A DNA stretch of 64,000 bases from an uncultured Flavobacteriales bacterium (GTDB lineage Bacteria; Bacteroidota; Bacteroidia; Flavobacteriales_G; Salibacteraceae). The first letter of the stretch is position 1, and the number at the start of each line of letters is the position of its first letter. Location: assembly GCA_937121175.1 (NCBI GenBank), contig CAKZKD010000003.1:1-64000 (forward strand), read 5' to 3'. A model generated the notes under the pieces. That model was not told where the DNA came from, did no database searches, and saw only the letters and a list, made by a program, of their open reading frames with translations. Positions 63,632-64,000 of this stretch are shown piece after piece. Position numbers and translations under genes: made by a program.

Positions 63632-64000
63632 ATGAAGGATTTAGATCAAATATTAAAAGGAGCAACAACTTTTAGTAGTTATGCGAGTGAATATTTTGCT
63701 CATTTGAACGAGTTACTAAATAATTTAGATAAGAATGCATTAGAGCAGTTCGAACAGGCTATCTGGGATGTTCAACGTTCTGGAAGTACTATGTTTATTG
63801 CTGGTAATGGAGGTTCTTCGGCCACGGCGTCCCACATAACCAACGATTTTGGAATGTTAAATCAAAAGGGGACAGAACTTACTGGTAAGCCTTTTCGTTT
63901 GATTGCTCTTACGGACAATATGCCCATTATAACCGCTATTTCTAATGATTTTGGATATGATGATATTTTTTTACGCCAGCTGCATCTAAGCTATAATGAT
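63632..64000 (+). CDS. SIS-domain sugar isomerase, GmhA-like, 3' end outside window
   Basis: Starts at the ATG at 63632, 2 bases after the preceding stop; 123 codons are open to the window edge. M-F-I-A-G-N-G-G-S-S-A-T-A-S-H-I-T-N-D-F is the phosphosugar-binding loop of GmhA-type SIS proteins, and A-L-T-D-N-M-P-I-I-T-A follows as in sedoheptulose-7-phosphate isomerases. It may isomerise a phosphorylated sugar for the ulosonate block. Because the C-terminal part is missing, the catalytic His and Glu cannot be checked. Confidence 0.8.
   Translation, partial: MKDLDQILKGATTFSSYASEYFAHLNELLNNLDKNALEQFEQAIWDVQRSGSTMFIAGNGGSSATASHITNDFGMLNQKGTELTGKPFRLIALTDNMPIITAISNDFGYDDIFLRQLHLSYND

Overview
The window looks like chromosomal DNA of a moderately AT-rich Bacteroidota, probably a marine or environmental flavobacterium-like lineage. 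Five things point that way. Secreted proteins carry type IX secretion C-terminal sorting domains. There is a gliding-type ABC ATPase (GldA). There is an exosortase F (XrtF) module with a PID-CTERM substrate. Protein families typical of the phylum recur (LptD-like protein, MCE protein, DUF5606). Finally, -7 boxes of the form TAnnTTTG, the Bacteroidota sigma-A consensus, sit in front of many genes. I see no rRNA, tRNA, CRISPR array, insertion sequence or phage.

Layout. 1-3.4 kb: the 3' part of a giant repeat-built T9SS surface protein, cut by the window edge. 3.4-6.9 kb: a formyltransferase-fold enzyme, two glycosyltransferases and FtsE. 7.1-14.0 kb: a TPR lipoprotein-like/periplasmic protein, its outer-membrane partner, and gyrB. 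14.1-16.8 kb: a minus-strand accessory block (esterase plus two genes broken by in-frame stops), punctuated by imperfect palindromes. 16.8-25.3 kb: housekeeping genes (cupin, murB, rsgA, gldA, metK, a DtxR-type regulator, an SDR, DUF5606, marC, ridA). 25.3-33.1 kb: a cell-envelope group (lptD divergent from amidase, MCE protein, an Fe-S oxidoreductase pair with a HAD protein between the subunits). 33.1-35.5 kb: a TPR-type lipoprotein-size protein, a small conserved protein, and the XrtF/PID-CTERM module. 35.6-42.9 kb: rhodanese, a glycosyltransferase fused to a polyprenyl-transferase-like membrane region, small proteins, an oxidoreductase and a second T9SS surface protein.

43.0-64.0 kb is one large plus-strand surface-polysaccharide locus that runs off the end of the window. 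It opens with a Wzc-like tyrosine autokinase. Then come genes for a legionaminic-acid-type nonulosonate: PtmE-like nucleotidyltransferase, CMP-sugar synthetase, LegC, LegI, LegG and a PglD/LegH-like acetyltransferase. These are followed by a HisF-like, HisH-like and WbuX-like trio that should convert an N-acetyl group to an acetamidino group. Two GT-B-type proteins follow. A second block combines an HpcH/HpaI aldolase, a KdsB-like CMP-ulosonate synthetase, a methyltransferase, a D-2-hydroxyacid dehydrogenase, a Gfo/Idh/MocA oxidoreductase and an SIS-domain isomerase; this suggests a second, unassigned CMP-activated ulosonic acid.

The points most worth a second look are: the accessory block with a probable TGG-to-TAG split gene, a second small gene broken by TAA, and palindromes that resemble cassette boundaries; the combination of amidinated nonulosonate genes with a second ulosonate block; the E130-bearing HisF paralogue; several promoters so close to start codons that leaderless transcripts are likely; and the 12-bp coding repeat in the tyrosine tail of the autokinase. 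All assignments were made by reading the sequence without database searches.
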